Shown here in pieces: positions 36,209 through 44,220 of a DNA stretch of 64,000 bases. The notes beneath the pieces were generated by a model. It worked only from the letters and a program-made list of their open reading frames with translations. It ran no database searches and was not told the DNA's origin. Within the stretch, counting starts at the first letter, position 1; each line of letters starts with the position of its first letter. This stretch comes from Microbacterium testaceum. GTDB taxonomy: Bacteria > Actinomycetota > Actinomycetes > Actinomycetales > Microbacteriaceae. The stretch spans positions 1-64,000 of the forward strand of contig NZ_LDRU01000001.1 in the NCBI RefSeq assembly GCF_001476285.1. Direction: 5' to 3'. Position numbers and translations under genes: made by a program.

Positions 36209-37192
36209 TCACACGAGATGCGGTCGCCGCCGCGGTATCCGGAACAGCCAGGCGACGGGAAACCTTGACGAGTGTCGCGCCAGCACCGAAGACACCAGGA
36301 GACCGACCACGAGGTTGGCGGCGACGAGCCATAGCCCCAGCGGCACGTGGAGCGCCGTCGCGATCTGGCCGACCGCCACCATCGCCGGAAAGTGCGCGAG
36401 GTAGAAGACGATCGAATTGCGCCCCATCCAGGCGATGTAGCGTCCCACGTTCGTCGAGGTGACGGCCGGCGCGATGCGGCTTGCCACGATCGCGGTGAGG
36501 AGGATCATCGCGCAGACAGCGGGTGCGGTGATGATCGAGAACTGGAAAAAGTGCTCCCCGCTCGCCGCGCTCAGCGTCACCGACGCGACCGTGAACACCA
36601 CGGTCACACCCGATAAGGCCAGAACCCACACGGCCCGAGCCCGCAAGATGCCCGGCATGACGCGCGCAAGGAAGTATCCCCCGAAGAAGAACACGGCGAA
36701 GAATGACATCTTTCCGAGCGTCGAATCGCCCCCGACCGCCGAAAGCATCGCCGCCGGCAGGATCACGATCGGCCACGCCAATCTCGTCGCGAGGGGGGCG
36801 ACGACGGCGTAGGCGAGGAGGAAGAAGATGAACCACAGATATCCCGTGGCGATCCACGACCGCGGTGACACGATCGAGCCATTGGGAAACGGAAAGGTCA
36901 GCAGGTAGAGCGCTGACCACACGAGGTACGGCCACAACAGGGTGCGAGCCTTGCCTCGGTAGTAGTCGAGGAGATCCTTTCGAAGTGCTCGCGTCAGGAG
37001 CATGCCCGAGAGAAACATGAGCGCGGGCATCCGCCACGGCATGAAGATCTCGTTGACGAGGAAGAGCCAGACGGGCATGTCCCATCCGAGATAGGCCGGG
37101 AGGGACGAGGCGTGCCAGAGCAGGAGAAGCACGACCACCACCCCGCGGAGGAGGTCTACCCAGCCGATGCGCTCAGTCACGATCCATTTCAT
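36209..37192 (-). CDS. Acyltransferase family 3 (OafA/YrhL-like) membrane enzyme
   Basis: 327 residues, about ten membrane helices. It starts MKWIVTERIGWVDLLRGVVVVLLLLWH, where the RIGWVDLLRG and the His after the first helix are the hallmarks of acyltransferase 3 proteins. FMPWRMPALMFLSGML and ARTLLWPYLVWSALY complete the active-site region. Such enzymes O-acetylate surface polysaccharides or antibiotics. The coding sequence has visibly more A+T than its neighbours, hinting at horizontal acquisition. Confidence 0.88.
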   Translation of the reverse strand: MKWIVTERIGWVDLLRGVVVVLLLLWHASSLPAYLGWDMPVWLFLVNEIFMPWRMPALMFLSGMLLTRALRKDLLDYYRGKARTLLWPYLVWSALYLLTFPFPNGSIVSPRSWIATGYLWFIFFLLAYAVVAPLATRLAWPIVILPAAMLSAVGGDSTLGKMSFFAVFFFGGYFLARVMPGILRARAVWVLALSGVTVVFTVASVTLSAASGEHFFQFSIITAPAVCAMILLTAIVASRIAPAVTSTNVGRYIAWMGRNSIVFYLAHFPAMVAVGQIATALHVPLGLWLVAANLVVGLLVSSVLARHSSRFPVAWLFRIPRRRPHLV

Positions 37193-37398
37193 CGCGGGCA
37201 CGATCACTCCACACCAAGCGCGAGCGGTCACCCGGGACGTGCGCGCCTCTTCTTCGGCTCCTGATCGCGGGGCCGATACCAGCGGCCGTCTGGCCGGAAC
37301 GGGCGTGCACCGCTCGCGCGGAGCGCCGAGCGCCACGCGTCGAACGCCGCTGAATTCACCCCTCTACCGCTCGCGGTCGAGGGCATACTCACCACGCA

Positions 37399-37866
37399 TC
37401 AGTACGAGGCCGCTTCGCGCAGCCCCTCTTCGATCTGCTGCGTGGCGGTGAGGATCGCGTCCTGGTCGGGGTGGCCGAACAATCCCGACAGCGCTCGGCC
37501 GTACAAGCGGCGCAGCTGATCCACCACGGCACGACCCCCGTCTTCGAGCTGCAGAAGGGTGCTGCGACGATCCCGGGGGTTCGGTTCGCGTCGGACGAAG
37601 TGTCGCAACTCCAACCGTTCGATCACGGCGCTCGCGAGGCTACTGCCGGCCTGGAGGAAACGGGCGAGGTCCTTGGGCGTTCGCGGTTCGTCATCCATGC
37701 CGAGGAACTTCAGAGCCCGGAGATCGATCGGATTGAGTTCGTGCTCCAGCGCCAGACGCTGAAGGAGATGGGCGTTCTGCACCTGCATCCGGTACCACGC
37801 TGCGACGATCTCGTCCGGACTCGCGGAGGGGAGCGATTCCCTCGCGGGATTCTGCTCATACCCCAT
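37399..37866 (-). CDS. MarR-family transcriptional regulator
   Basis: 155 residues from ATG 37866 (MGYEQNPARES); another ATG ten codons upstream is possible. Winged HTH includes LEHELNPIDLRALKFLGMDDEPRTPKDLARFLQAG and SLASAVIERLELRHFVRREPNPRDRRSTLLQL with the MarR wing motif DRRS. It is divergent from the TasA-like secreted-protein gene and a dyad lies in that promoter, so it likely represses it and itself. Confidence 0.92.
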   Translation of the reverse strand: MGYEQNPARESLPSASPDEIVAAWYRMQVQNAHLLQRLALEHELNPIDLRALKFLGMDDEPRTPKDLARFLQAGSSLASAVIERLELRHFVRREPNPRDRRSTLLQLEDGGRAVVDQLRRLYGRALSGLFGHPDQDAILTATQQIEEGLREAASY

Positions 37867-37899
37867 GGACCAAGAATAGTCCACACTCTGTCTCATATT

Positions 37900-37928
37900 T
37901 TGAGTAACTAGTTTACCGTACTTATAGT
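37900..37928 (+). promoter_or_regulatory. Sigma70-type promoter with embedded dyad
   Basis: TTGAGT (37900-37905), a 17-base spacer and TATAGT (37923-37928) form the clearest housekeeping-type promoter in the window, in an AT-rich patch. The 8-bp palindrome AACTAGTT (37906-37913) lies in the spacer, where the divergent MarR protein could block it. It should drive the TasA-like gene about 130 bases downstream, implying a long 5' leader. Confidence 0.6.
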
Positions 37929-38058
37929 TCGGCTAGGCACTTTTCGAAGTGCTCAGAGAGCAGTTCCCGGCAGCCTCGGCCGCCCGTGTTTGAAGAATCA
38001 CCCCGCCTGCCGTACGTCCTTCATCCCACTCGCCCTCCCCGTTCAAGGAGTCTTCGTC

Positions 38059-38673
38059 ATGCGAAAAATCCCCGCCACGCCCTCGCGCCGCCTCGGCAAG
38101 ATCGCAACGATCGCCGTGATCCCTCTCTCATTGATCGCCGCGGGAGCGCTGGTCTCCACCGCGTCGTACTCCGCTTTCTCGGCGACGACCTCGAACCCGT
38201 CGAACAACTGGTCGGCCGGTTCGGTCGGCCTCACCAACAGCTCGCCCAACAGCGCGGCGTTCGACGCGACGAACCTGAAGCCGGGATCGACGGGCACCAC
38301 CTGTGTCGCCGTCACCTCCACCGGCAGCCTGCCTGCCGCGGTCAAGCTGTACGCGACGGATGCCTCCCAGAGCCAGGGGATCGGCGACTGGCTGAATCTG
38401 ACGGTCACCCAGGGTACCGGCGGCGGCAACGGCAGCTGCAACGGCTTCTCGCCGATCTCCTCCGGCGCGTCGGTCTACGACAACACGCTCACCTCGTTCG
38501 TGAACGACGCCACGGACTACGGCAGCGGTGTGGGGAACTGGGCTCCCGCGGGCGGCGACTCCCCCGAGACACGCACGTTCCAGATCACGTACTCGGTCTC
38601 GGCGAACGCCCCCTCGTCGATCATGGGCGCCACCGCGAACGTCAACTTCACCTGGGAAGCGCAAAATCAGTGA
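38059..38673 (+). CDS. Secreted TasA/camelysin-like protein with SipW-type signal peptide
   Basis: 204 residues from ATG 38059 with AAGGAG eight bases upstream. The signal segment (IAVIPLSLIAAGALVSTASYSAFSATTSNPSNNW) has the SipW-substrate form ASYSAFS followed by Asn/Thr/Ser-rich sequence. The mature part is a Thr/Ser/Gly-rich beta protein with two Cys (TTCVAVTS and GSCNGF) and AETRTFQITYSV-like closing strands (SPETRTFQITYSV). TasA/M73 relatives build extracellular fibres or are surface proteases; which applies is unknown. The next gene supplies a SipW-type peptidase. Confidence 0.8.
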   Translation: MRKIPATPSRRLGKIATIAVIPLSLIAAGALVSTASYSAFSATTSNPSNNWSAGSVGLTNSSPNSAAFDATNLKPGSTGTTCVAVTSTGSLPAAVKLYATDASQSQGIGDWLNLTVTQGTGGGNGSCNGFSPISSGASVYDNTLTSFVNDATDYGSGVGNWAPAGGDSPETRTFQITYSVSANAPSSIMGATANVNFTWEAQNQ

Positions 38674-38698
38674 GCTGAGGAGTCGCTCCAGAGACGGC

Positions 38699-38731
38699 GC
38701 GGGCGGGTCATCCGTCACGGATCCCGCCCGC
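38699..38731 (+). terminator. Hairpin between the TasA-like and signal peptidase genes
   Basis: GCGGGCGGG pairs with CCCGCCCGC and ATCC with GGAT, with a two-base bulge and a short loop. It starts 26 bases after the TasA-like stop. It could attenuate read-through, giving far more substrate than peptidase. Confidence 0.7.
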
Positions 38732-38800
38732 CCGTTATGGGCTTGGCTCCGCTTCTGCGCTGTCATCGCCGCACGGGCCGCCCTCGCCGTCGTCTTCGGC

Positions 38801-39727
38801 ATGACATTCTGGGCGGTCGCGCCGCTCGCGATCGGATGGCAGACGACCACGGTCATGACCGGCTCGATGGAACCGGCCATTCAGACCGGCGACCTCGTCG
38901 TCAGCCGCCCCATCGACCCCGCCGAACTGCGCCCCGGTCAGGTCGTCCTCGTCCACGATCCGGACCGCCCCGGGCGGCTCCGCCTCCACCGTCTGTACGC
39001 CGTCGAGGGCGCAGAACTCACGACGAAAGGCGACGCCAACCCCGAGGCCGACTCGTCGCCGGTGCTCCGGTCGGACGTTCTCGGCATCGGAGTCCTCCGC
39101 GTTCCCTGGATCGGCATCCCGATCCAGCAGGCTCGCGACGGTGACGCTGTCGCCCTCGCCTCGACGGTCCTGGGGCTCGTCGCCGTCATCGTGCTCGCTC
39201 TCGCTCGTCCGACCGCACGGAACGACGACGATCCCCCCGCGCCGCGCCCCGAGGTGCGCGACAGCGAACGGTCACCGGATGCCGGGACCCGCCGTGCCAG
39301 ATCGCGGACGATGGCCTTCGTCGCGGCGTTCACGGTCGCCGCGGTCGCCGCAGCCTCGCCGGCGCACGCGGCCGCCTTCTCCGACCGCACCCAGACCCTG
39401 GGGTCCGTCCGCGCGGCGACAGCCGAAGCGCCGTCGGACCTGACCTGCCAGAACAATCTGGACGGGTCGGTGACCATCGGCTGGGCCTACGACGCCGAGA
39501 CGCCCGTCAACTTCGAGATCCTCGTCGACGGCCGCGGCTCGATCGCCACCCTCGGCCCGGACGCTCGCTCCGTCCAACTCCGAGCGAACACCCCGTTCTC
39601 GTTCGGCAGAACCTCGGTGGTCCGCGTGCGCACCAACCTCACCCCGACGTGGGGCGCGACGAGCTCGGACTCGCGCAGCGTCACGACCATCACGATCCTG
39701 TGGGTCGGCGTGGCGCGGTGCGCCTGA
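38801..39727 (+). CDS. SipW/ER-type signal peptidase I fused to a secreted-type C-terminal domain
   Basis: Counting from ATG 38801, 308 residues. Catalytic Ser22 lies in TGSMEP, His63 in LRLHRLYAVEG and Asp78 in TKGDANPEAD, the Ser/His/Asp set of archaeal/ER/SipW peptidases. A second helix (about 108-128) is followed by a charged linker and a second signal-like segment (TMAFVAAFTVAAVAAASPAHAAAFS), then a beta-rich 110-residue domain ending WVGVARCA. The first membrane helix appears to start upstream (LWAWLRFCAV...), but no ATG, GTG or TTG is in frame there, so the true start is unresolved. It should process the TasA-like protein. Confidence 0.78.
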   Translation: MTFWAVAPLAIGWQTTTVMTGSMEPAIQTGDLVVSRPIDPAELRPGQVVLVHDPDRPGRLRLHRLYAVEGAELTTKGDANPEADSSPVLRSDVLGIGVLRVPWIGIPIQQARDGDAVALASTVLGLVAVIVLALARPTARNDDDPPAPRPEVRDSERSPDAGTRRARSRTMAFVAAFTVAAVAAASPAHAAAFSDRTQTLGSVRAATAEAPSDLTCQNNLDGSVTIGWAYDAETPVNFEILVDGRGSIATLGPDARSVQLRANTPFSFGRTSVVRVRTNLTPTWGATSSDSRSVTTITILWVGVARCA

Positions 39728-39811
39728 GGCCGCGAGACCAGGACGCGCCACACCGGCTTCGAGCGTGCGGTCGTCGACCCGCATAGCTCGTCGCCTCGAT
39801 CACCGCTCTCC

Positions 39812-40522
39812 TCAGTCCCGCAATCGCCTCACCGCGCGGCGTACCGTCTCGCGCTGGACGGGCGGAAGCTGGTCGTCGACGTAGACGTCGAACGATCGCG
39901 CGACATCCGGAGTGGGCCGTGAGGCCAAGAGCAGAGGCGTCACCTGGCGGAGCACGGATACGAGCGCGTCCACGACCGTGTCGAGGTGCTCGCGAGAGGC
40001 ATCCTCGTCGAGGTCGAGAAGAGCGGCCGACACGTCCGCCAATCGCTCGATCTCATCCTGACGAAGCGCGGTGAGTCGTGAGATCGACGCCGGGTCGAGG
40101 ATCGACTCGAGGAGGAGAGCCGCGTCCCGCTCGATCTCCACCGACGGCGTCGGGAGCTCACGCCGCCCACCCACCACCGCGAGATACTCCCGCGCGAAGG
40201 CGGGGGTGTCGACGGGGGTGTCTCGCTGGCGCAGGGCGCGGATCGCTTCGCGACGTCGTCGGAGATGCTCGATCTGCCGGGCGTAGTCGTCGTCCAACAA
40301 AGCGAGCTCGGCGTCGATGTCCATGAGGGGATCGATCCGCGAAAGCGGCATTCCCAGATCGGTGAGACGCCTGACCCGCAGAACCCGGATGAGATCGGAT
40401 GCCGCGTAGCTGCGGTAGCCGTTCGCCGACCGAGGCGGCTCGGGGAGCACCCCGATCTGATGGTAGTGGCGCAATGTTCGTACCGAAACGCCCGCGAGTC
40501 GAGCGAGATCGCGGCTTCTCAC
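39812..40522 (-). CDS. MerR-family transcriptional regulator
   Basis: 236 residues from the GTG that overlaps the CPBP protease stop. N-terminal HTH RDLARLAGVSVRTLRHYHQIGVLP and the MerR wing NGYRSYAASDLIRVLRVRRLTDLGM, a coiled-coil dimer helix (about 75-115), and a helical C-terminal domain without Cys, so it is a ligand rather than metal sensor (TipA/BltR-like). Co-transcribed with the protease gene just upstream. Confidence 0.92.
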   Translation of the reverse strand: MRSRDLARLAGVSVRTLRHYHQIGVLPEPPRSANGYRSYAASDLIRVLRVRRLTDLGMPLSRIDPLMDIDAELALLDDDYARQIEHLRRRREAIRALRQRDTPVDTPAFAREYLAVVGGRRELPTPSVEIERDAALLLESILDPASISRLTALRQDEIERLADVSAALLDLDEDASREHLDTVVDALVSVLRQVTPLLLASRPTPDVARSFDVYVDDQLPPVQRETVRRAVRRLRD

Positions 40523-41424
40523 GTCATCGCCTCCGTCCGCCGAGGTACCCGTGCCTGGAGCCACGGGGTGATCCTCCAGAGTACGAGAGTGAGGGTGACG
40601 ACCAGGAGCACGGGCACGATGAGGATCGGGCCGGACGGGGTCGAAACGGATGCAAGCTCGCCCGCGAGAATGACCGGCACCAGCAGCAGCGTGTTGTTGA
40701 CCGCGTGGATGAGCACAGGAACCTCCAATCCCCCGGTGCGCTCGGCGAGAACCGCGAAGCTGATCCCGATGACGATGTAATACGCAACGGCCCAGGGATC
40801 AGCCGATCCGTGAATCACGCCGAACTGGACGGCGGTGATCGTCGTCGCGACGAGGAATGCGACCACGGGGCGAACGAACCGCGCGCCGACGGCGCGGAAG
40901 ATCAGCCCGCGAAACAGATACTCCTCCCCCGCCGACTGAAGGGGGATCGTCACGATGGCGACCAGGCCGAGAAGAAGATGGGAAGCGCTCCACACGGGCT
41001 GTCCGGTGCCCAGTACCGGCTGGATGATCGCCGCGTACGCACCCCATACGGGCACGACCACCGCCGCGGCCCGTGCCATCACTGACCAGCGGAACCGCCC
41101 GGACACGGACGACAACGTGCCCCACCCCGCACCGTAAATGAGCTTCTGCAGCAGCATGCTGGCGGGGATCAGCAGAGCGAGCAGAAGGTTGCCGGCGACC
41201 CAGAACCCGATCGTGAATGTCGGTCGAGACGGGTCGAACGGCGCGACCCCGATCCACCTGTCCACCGCCATGCCGGCGGGAATGGCAAGTCCTCCCAGCA
41301 CGACGAGCATGACCAGAAGACCCCCGACGACAGCGGCGATCGTCCGCCACGCCTGCGGCCTCGATCGGAGCCCCTGAAGGTATCCGGAGAATGGCGACGA
41401 CGAACGGGAATGGTGTGCGGTCAT
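40519..41424 (-). CDS. CPBP-family intramembrane metalloprotease
   Basis: 301 residues, about seven or eight membrane helices. ABI/CPBP motifs are intact: EEYLFRG (EExxxR) in SAGEEYLFRGLIFRA, FGVIHG (FxxxH) and HAVNN. Family members include type II CAAX-like proteases and bacteriocin-immunity proteins. It starts at ATG 41424 with AGGTG upstream and is translationally coupled to the MerR gene. Confidence 0.93.
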   Translation of the reverse strand: MTAHHSRSSSPFSGYLQGLRSRPQAWRTIAAVVGGLLVMLVVLGGLAIPAGMAVDRWIGVAPFDPSRPTFTIGFWVAGNLLLALLIPASMLLQKLIYGAGWGTLSSVSGRFRWSVMARAAAVVVPVWGAYAAIIQPVLGTGQPVWSASHLLLGLVAIVTIPLQSAGEEYLFRGLIFRAVGARFVRPVVAFLVATTITAVQFGVIHGSADPWAVAYYIVIGISFAVLAERTGGLEVPVLIHAVNNTLLLVPVILAGELASVSTPSGPILIVPVLLVVTLTLVLWRITPWLQARVPRRTEAMT

Positions 41425-41461
41425 GAGGGCACCTGTCTCTGCGAGGAATTCGTACCCCCTC

Positions 41462-41492
41462 AGGCAAAACGATGACGCCGCGTCGTAGTCAA
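41462..41492 (-). promoter_or_regulatory. Possible MerR-type promoter of the CPBP-MerR operon
   Basis: On the minus strand, TTGACT (41492-41487) is a good -35. About 19 bases later TTGCCT (41467-41462) is a weak -10, and the spacer contains the dyad GACGC-C-GCGTC (41474-41484). A 19-base spacer with central dyad is the MerR-activated layout, but the -10 match is poor. Confidence 0.4.
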
Positions 41493-41566
41493 GGCCGGGG
41501 GCCGAGACGAGGTCTGAGACAGTTCTGCGGGTCGGGGTGGAGCGGCGCGGATGCGCCTCCGCGGAA

Positions 41567-42407
41567 GGCCGCCTCGTGGTCAGTCGGGCCCCTCGATCCC
41601 GCTGAGGTTCGTCCCGGTCAGGTCGTCCTCGTCAACGACCCGGACCACCCCGGTCGGCTCCGTCTCCACCGCCTCTTCGCCGTCGAGGGTGCCGAGCTGA
41701 TCACCAAAGGCGACGCCAACCCCGAGGCCGACTCGTCGCCCGTGCTCCGATCCGACGTCCTCGGCATCGGAGCCCTCAGGGTCCCCTGGATCGGCATCCC
41801 CATCCAGCAGGCCCGCGACGGCGACGCCGTCGGTCTCGCCGCGACGGTCCTCGGTCTGGTCGCCGTGATCGCGATCGCGCTCAGTCCCCCGATCGCTCGA
41901 GGCGCGGGCGACCCCCCTGAGCCGCGCCCCGAGCCTCGCGAGAGCGCCCGGTCACAGGATGCCGAGACCCGCCGCAGCCGATCCCGCACGATGGCGTTCG
42001 TCGCGGCGTTCACGATTGCCGCCGTCGCCGCAGCCTCACCGGCTCGGGCGGCATCCTTCTCGGATCGCACGCAGACGCTCGGCTCCGTCCGCGCGGCGAC
42101 GGCCGAAGCACCCTCGGATCTGACCTGTCGGAACAACCTCGACGGCTCCGTCACCATCGGGTGGACCTACAACGCCGAGACACCCGACAACTTCGAGATC
42201 CTCGTCGACGGCCGCGGCTCCATCGCCACCCTCGGCCCGGACGCCCGCTCCGTCCAACTCCGAGCGAACACCCCGTTCTCGTTCGGCAGAACCTCGGTGG
42301 TCCGCGTGCGCACCAACCTCACCCCGACGTGGGGCGCGACGAGCTCGGACTCGCGCAGCGTGACGACCATCACGATCCTGTGGGTCGGCGTGGCGCGGTG
42401 CGGCTGA
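41567..42407 (+). pseudogene. 5'-truncated, frameshifted copy of the fused signal peptidase gene
   Basis: Collinear with 38887-39727 at a constant offset of 2680 bases. The frame GRLVVSR at 41567-41587 aligns with GDLVVSR of the intact gene, then one extra G near 41588 shifts the frame before PLDPAEVRPGQ. The TGSMEP segment with the catalytic Ser is absent, so peptidase activity is lost although LRLHRLFAVEG and TKGDANPEAD remain. The rest of the frame is open to a TGA at 42407, including the signal-like segment and C-terminal domain, so that domain might still be made from an internal start such as the Met of TMAFVAAFTIAAV. Confidence 0.8.
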
Positions 42408-42409
42408 GC
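42204..42409 (+). repeat. Near-identical 3' segment of the duplicated gene (other copy at 39524-39729)
   Basis: By eye I see four mismatches and no gaps in about 206 bases between 39524-39729 and 42204-42409, whereas the upstream part of the two copies differs much more. The identity stops abruptly just after the shared stop codon. This gradient suggests recent gene conversion of the C-terminal domain rather than one simple old duplication. Confidence 0.75.
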
Positions 42410-42428
42410 GCGGACCCGCGACCCTCGG

Positions 42429-42617
42429 TCACCCGCCGCGCAGCTGCTCCACGAGGTCTCGGTGAACCGGGTGAAGGAACAGCACCGCACCGCTCGGCCG
42501 AACCGCGTGGTGGAAGCTCTCCGGGGCGATGGCAGCCGTGAAGCGCACGTCGATGCTCGGCTGCTCCACGAGGAGCCTCCGTACTCGTTCCGAAACCCGC
42601 TCTGGCACCCGCCCCAA
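42429..42617 (-). CDS. Hypothetical small protein, possibly a gene remnant
   Basis: 62 codons, reading MGRVPERVSERVRRLLVEQ at the start and AVLFLHPVHRDLVEQLRGG at the end. Amphipathic helices and plausible composition, but no recognisable family or clear ribosome site. It occupies most of the 369-base gap between the pseudogene and the tRNA; the remainder of that gap holds only the tRNA terminator. Confidence 0.35.
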   Translation of the reverse strand: MGRVPERVSERVRRLLVEQPSIDVRFTAAIAPESFHHAVRPSGAVLFLHPVHRDLVEQLRGG

Positions 42618-42731
42618 GTTAGCCGCGGCTTCGTTTCAGGCGCAATGTTCCCGCGCCCCGACCCTCAGACCATCGCCACGCCGACGCGCCGACGAAAAGC
42701 CTGTCCGGCCGGAAAGGCACGGAAACGACAA

Positions 42732-42771
42732 GAGGCCCGAACCCCCGCAATCCTGCGGAAGTTCGGGCCTC
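42732..42771 (-). terminator. Terminator of the tRNA-Pro transcript
   Basis: GAGGCCCGAAC (42732-42742) pairs perfectly with GTTCGGGCCTC (42761-42771), with an inner CCGCA/TGCGG stem. On the minus strand it is followed by TTGTCGTTTCC, one of the few T-rich tails in the window. It begins six bases after the tRNA 3' end. Confidence 0.85.
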
Positions 42772-42776
42772 GACTG

Positions 42777-42850
<74 letters not shown>

Positions 42851-42996
42851 TCGCCCGCGAGCGGGCAACTCCCCTATATTAGCCGCTCCGCGACCGTGCC
42901 GCGAACCGGCCGCAGCCCGGGCGTGTGCGCGAGCAGGAGAAACCGAGCGACCGGCAATCCCTTGCCGGTGTCGGACCCCCTCGCTACCGTCGCCGC

Positions 42997-43575
42997 ATGA
43001 GCATCGAGATCCTCCCCGCGACCGGTGACCGCTTCGACGACGCCGAGGTCGCCCTCGACAGCGGCGACGGCCCGGAATGCCAGTGCCAGTGGTGGCTCCT
43101 CCCCAACGGCCCGTGGAGAGAGGCATCCGTCGCCGAACGCACCGAGCTCTTCCGCGCCGAGTTCAGCGACGGCCGCCCGCCCGGACTCATCGCGTATGTC
43201 GACGGCGAACCCGCGGGTTGGGTGCGCGTAGGACCCCGCACCGCCCAACCGCGCCTCGCCCGCACGCGCGACGTCACCGCCTCCACCACCGAGCCGCTCG
43301 ACGCCGACGACGTGTGGGCGGTCTCGTGCTTCGTCGTCCGCGAAGAACACCGCGGCAGGGGGCTCACCGGCCAGCTCCTGGATGCCGCCGTCGCCGCCGC
43401 CCGCGACGGCGGGGCGCGCGTCATCGAGGGGTACCCACTCGACCCCGCCGCCGCGAAGCGGTCGTCGAACCAGCTCTTCCGCGGCACCGTCTCGGTCTTC
43501 GAGGCCGCCGGCTTCGACGTCGTGGATCGCCCCAAACCCGACCGCGCCCTCGTCGCGCTCACCCTGCACGACTGA
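42997..43575 (+). CDS. GNAT-family N-acetyltransferase
   Basis: 192 residues from ATG 42997. Acetyl-CoA-binding signature FVVREEHRGRGLTGQLLDAAVAAARDGGA (motif A, RGRG) at about residues 112-140, preceded by PAGWVRVG. An N-terminal ECQCQWW Trp/Cys segment is found in a clade of actinobacterial GNATs. Substrate unknown. It stands 42 bases before the S4-domain gene and may share its transcript. Confidence 0.9.
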   Translation: MSIEILPATGDRFDDAEVALDSGDGPECQCQWWLLPNGPWREASVAERTELFRAEFSDGRPPGLIAYVDGEPAGWVRVGPRTAQPRLARTRDVTASTTEPLDADDVWAVSCFVVREEHRGRGLTGQLLDAAVAAARDGGARVIEGYPLDPAAAKRSSNQLFRGTVSVFEAAGFDVVDRPKPDRALVALTLHD

Positions 43576-43617
43576 CGGCCCGTCCTACGATGGAGGTTCG
43601 CCGACGAAAGACCTGAC

Positions 43618-44001
43618 ATGACGGATGCCACGACCACCGCGCGCGTCGACGCCTGGCTGTGGGCGGTTCGGGTCTACAAGACCCGCTCGGCGGCGACCAC
43701 CGCGTGCCGCGCGGGGCACGTCCGCGTCAACGGCGAACGCGCCAAGGCCGCGCAGCCGGTCCGACCCGGCGACGAGTTGCGCGTCCGGATCCAGGGGTTC
43801 GACCGCATCCTCGTCGTCAAGAAGACGATCGCGAAGCGCGTCGGTGCCGCCCTCGTCGCCGAGGCGCTCGACGACCGCACTCCCCCGCCACCGCCGCGCG
43901 AGAGCATGCCGTTCGTCCCGGTTCGCGACCGCGGCGCGGGACGCCCGACCAAGCGCGACCGCCGCGACATCGAAAAGCTTCGCGGCCGCGACCTCGACTG
44001 A
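43618..44001 (+). CDS. S4-domain RNA-binding protein (Hsp15/RqcP-like)
   Basis: 127 residues. The S4 domain occupies the first 65 residues (TTARVDAWLWAVRVYKTRSAATTACRAGHVRVNG in part), followed by a basic C-terminus (TKRDRRDIEKLRGRDLD). This is the layout of Hsp15, which binds stalled 50S subunits carrying peptidyl-tRNA. Whether it acts in ribosome rescue here is inferred from family. Confidence 0.88.
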   Translation: MTDATTTARVDAWLWAVRVYKTRSAATTACRAGHVRVNGERAKAAQPVRPGDELRVRIQGFDRILVVKKTIAKRVGAALVAEALDDRTPPPPPRESMPFVPVRDRGAGRPTKRDRRDIEKLRGRDLD

Positions 44002-44034
44002 GATGCTCACCGCCCCGGAGTCACGCACCCGCCG

Positions 44035-44117
44035 GTGACGAGCGGAGGGCGAGGGATGAGCGGAGGACGAACCGCGCGAGATCATCCTCCGCCGGTCCCC
44101 TGTCCTCCGCTGGTCAC
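44035..44117. repeat. Long imperfect inverted repeat after the S4 gene
   Basis: GTGACGAGCGGAGG (44035-44048) and CCTCCGCTGGTCAC (44104-44117) pair at 13 of 14 positions. AGCGGAGGAC (44059-44068) also pairs with GTCCTCCGCT (44102-44111), an alternative inner arrangement. It fills the gap between convergent genes and probably terminates transcription; the repeated AGCGGAGG word is odd. Confidence 0.5.
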
Positions 44118-44220
44118 GCCCGGACGCCCCGACGCCCCGAGCTCCCGAACTCCCGAACGAAGGCACCGGGGCCGAGGACCACAGGGCCAGCCCGAGAACC
44201 CCAAGAGACCCGTGGGTCCG

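Noticed and set aside
37990..38058. Upstream in-frame start for the TasA-like protein
   Set aside because: The first 23 residues lack signal-peptide character, and AAGGAG stands eight bases before the ATG at 38059.
41472..42407. Second signal peptidase as an intact gene
   Set aside because: The frame begins in unrelated sequence, lacks the TGSMEP catalytic Ser, and a one-base insertion near 41588 separates it from the homologous GRLVVSR segment.
44035..44117. Repeated AGCGGAGG words as a CRISPR-like array
   Set aside because: Only a few copies with irregular spacing that form an inverted repeat; no spacers of constant length and no cas genes.
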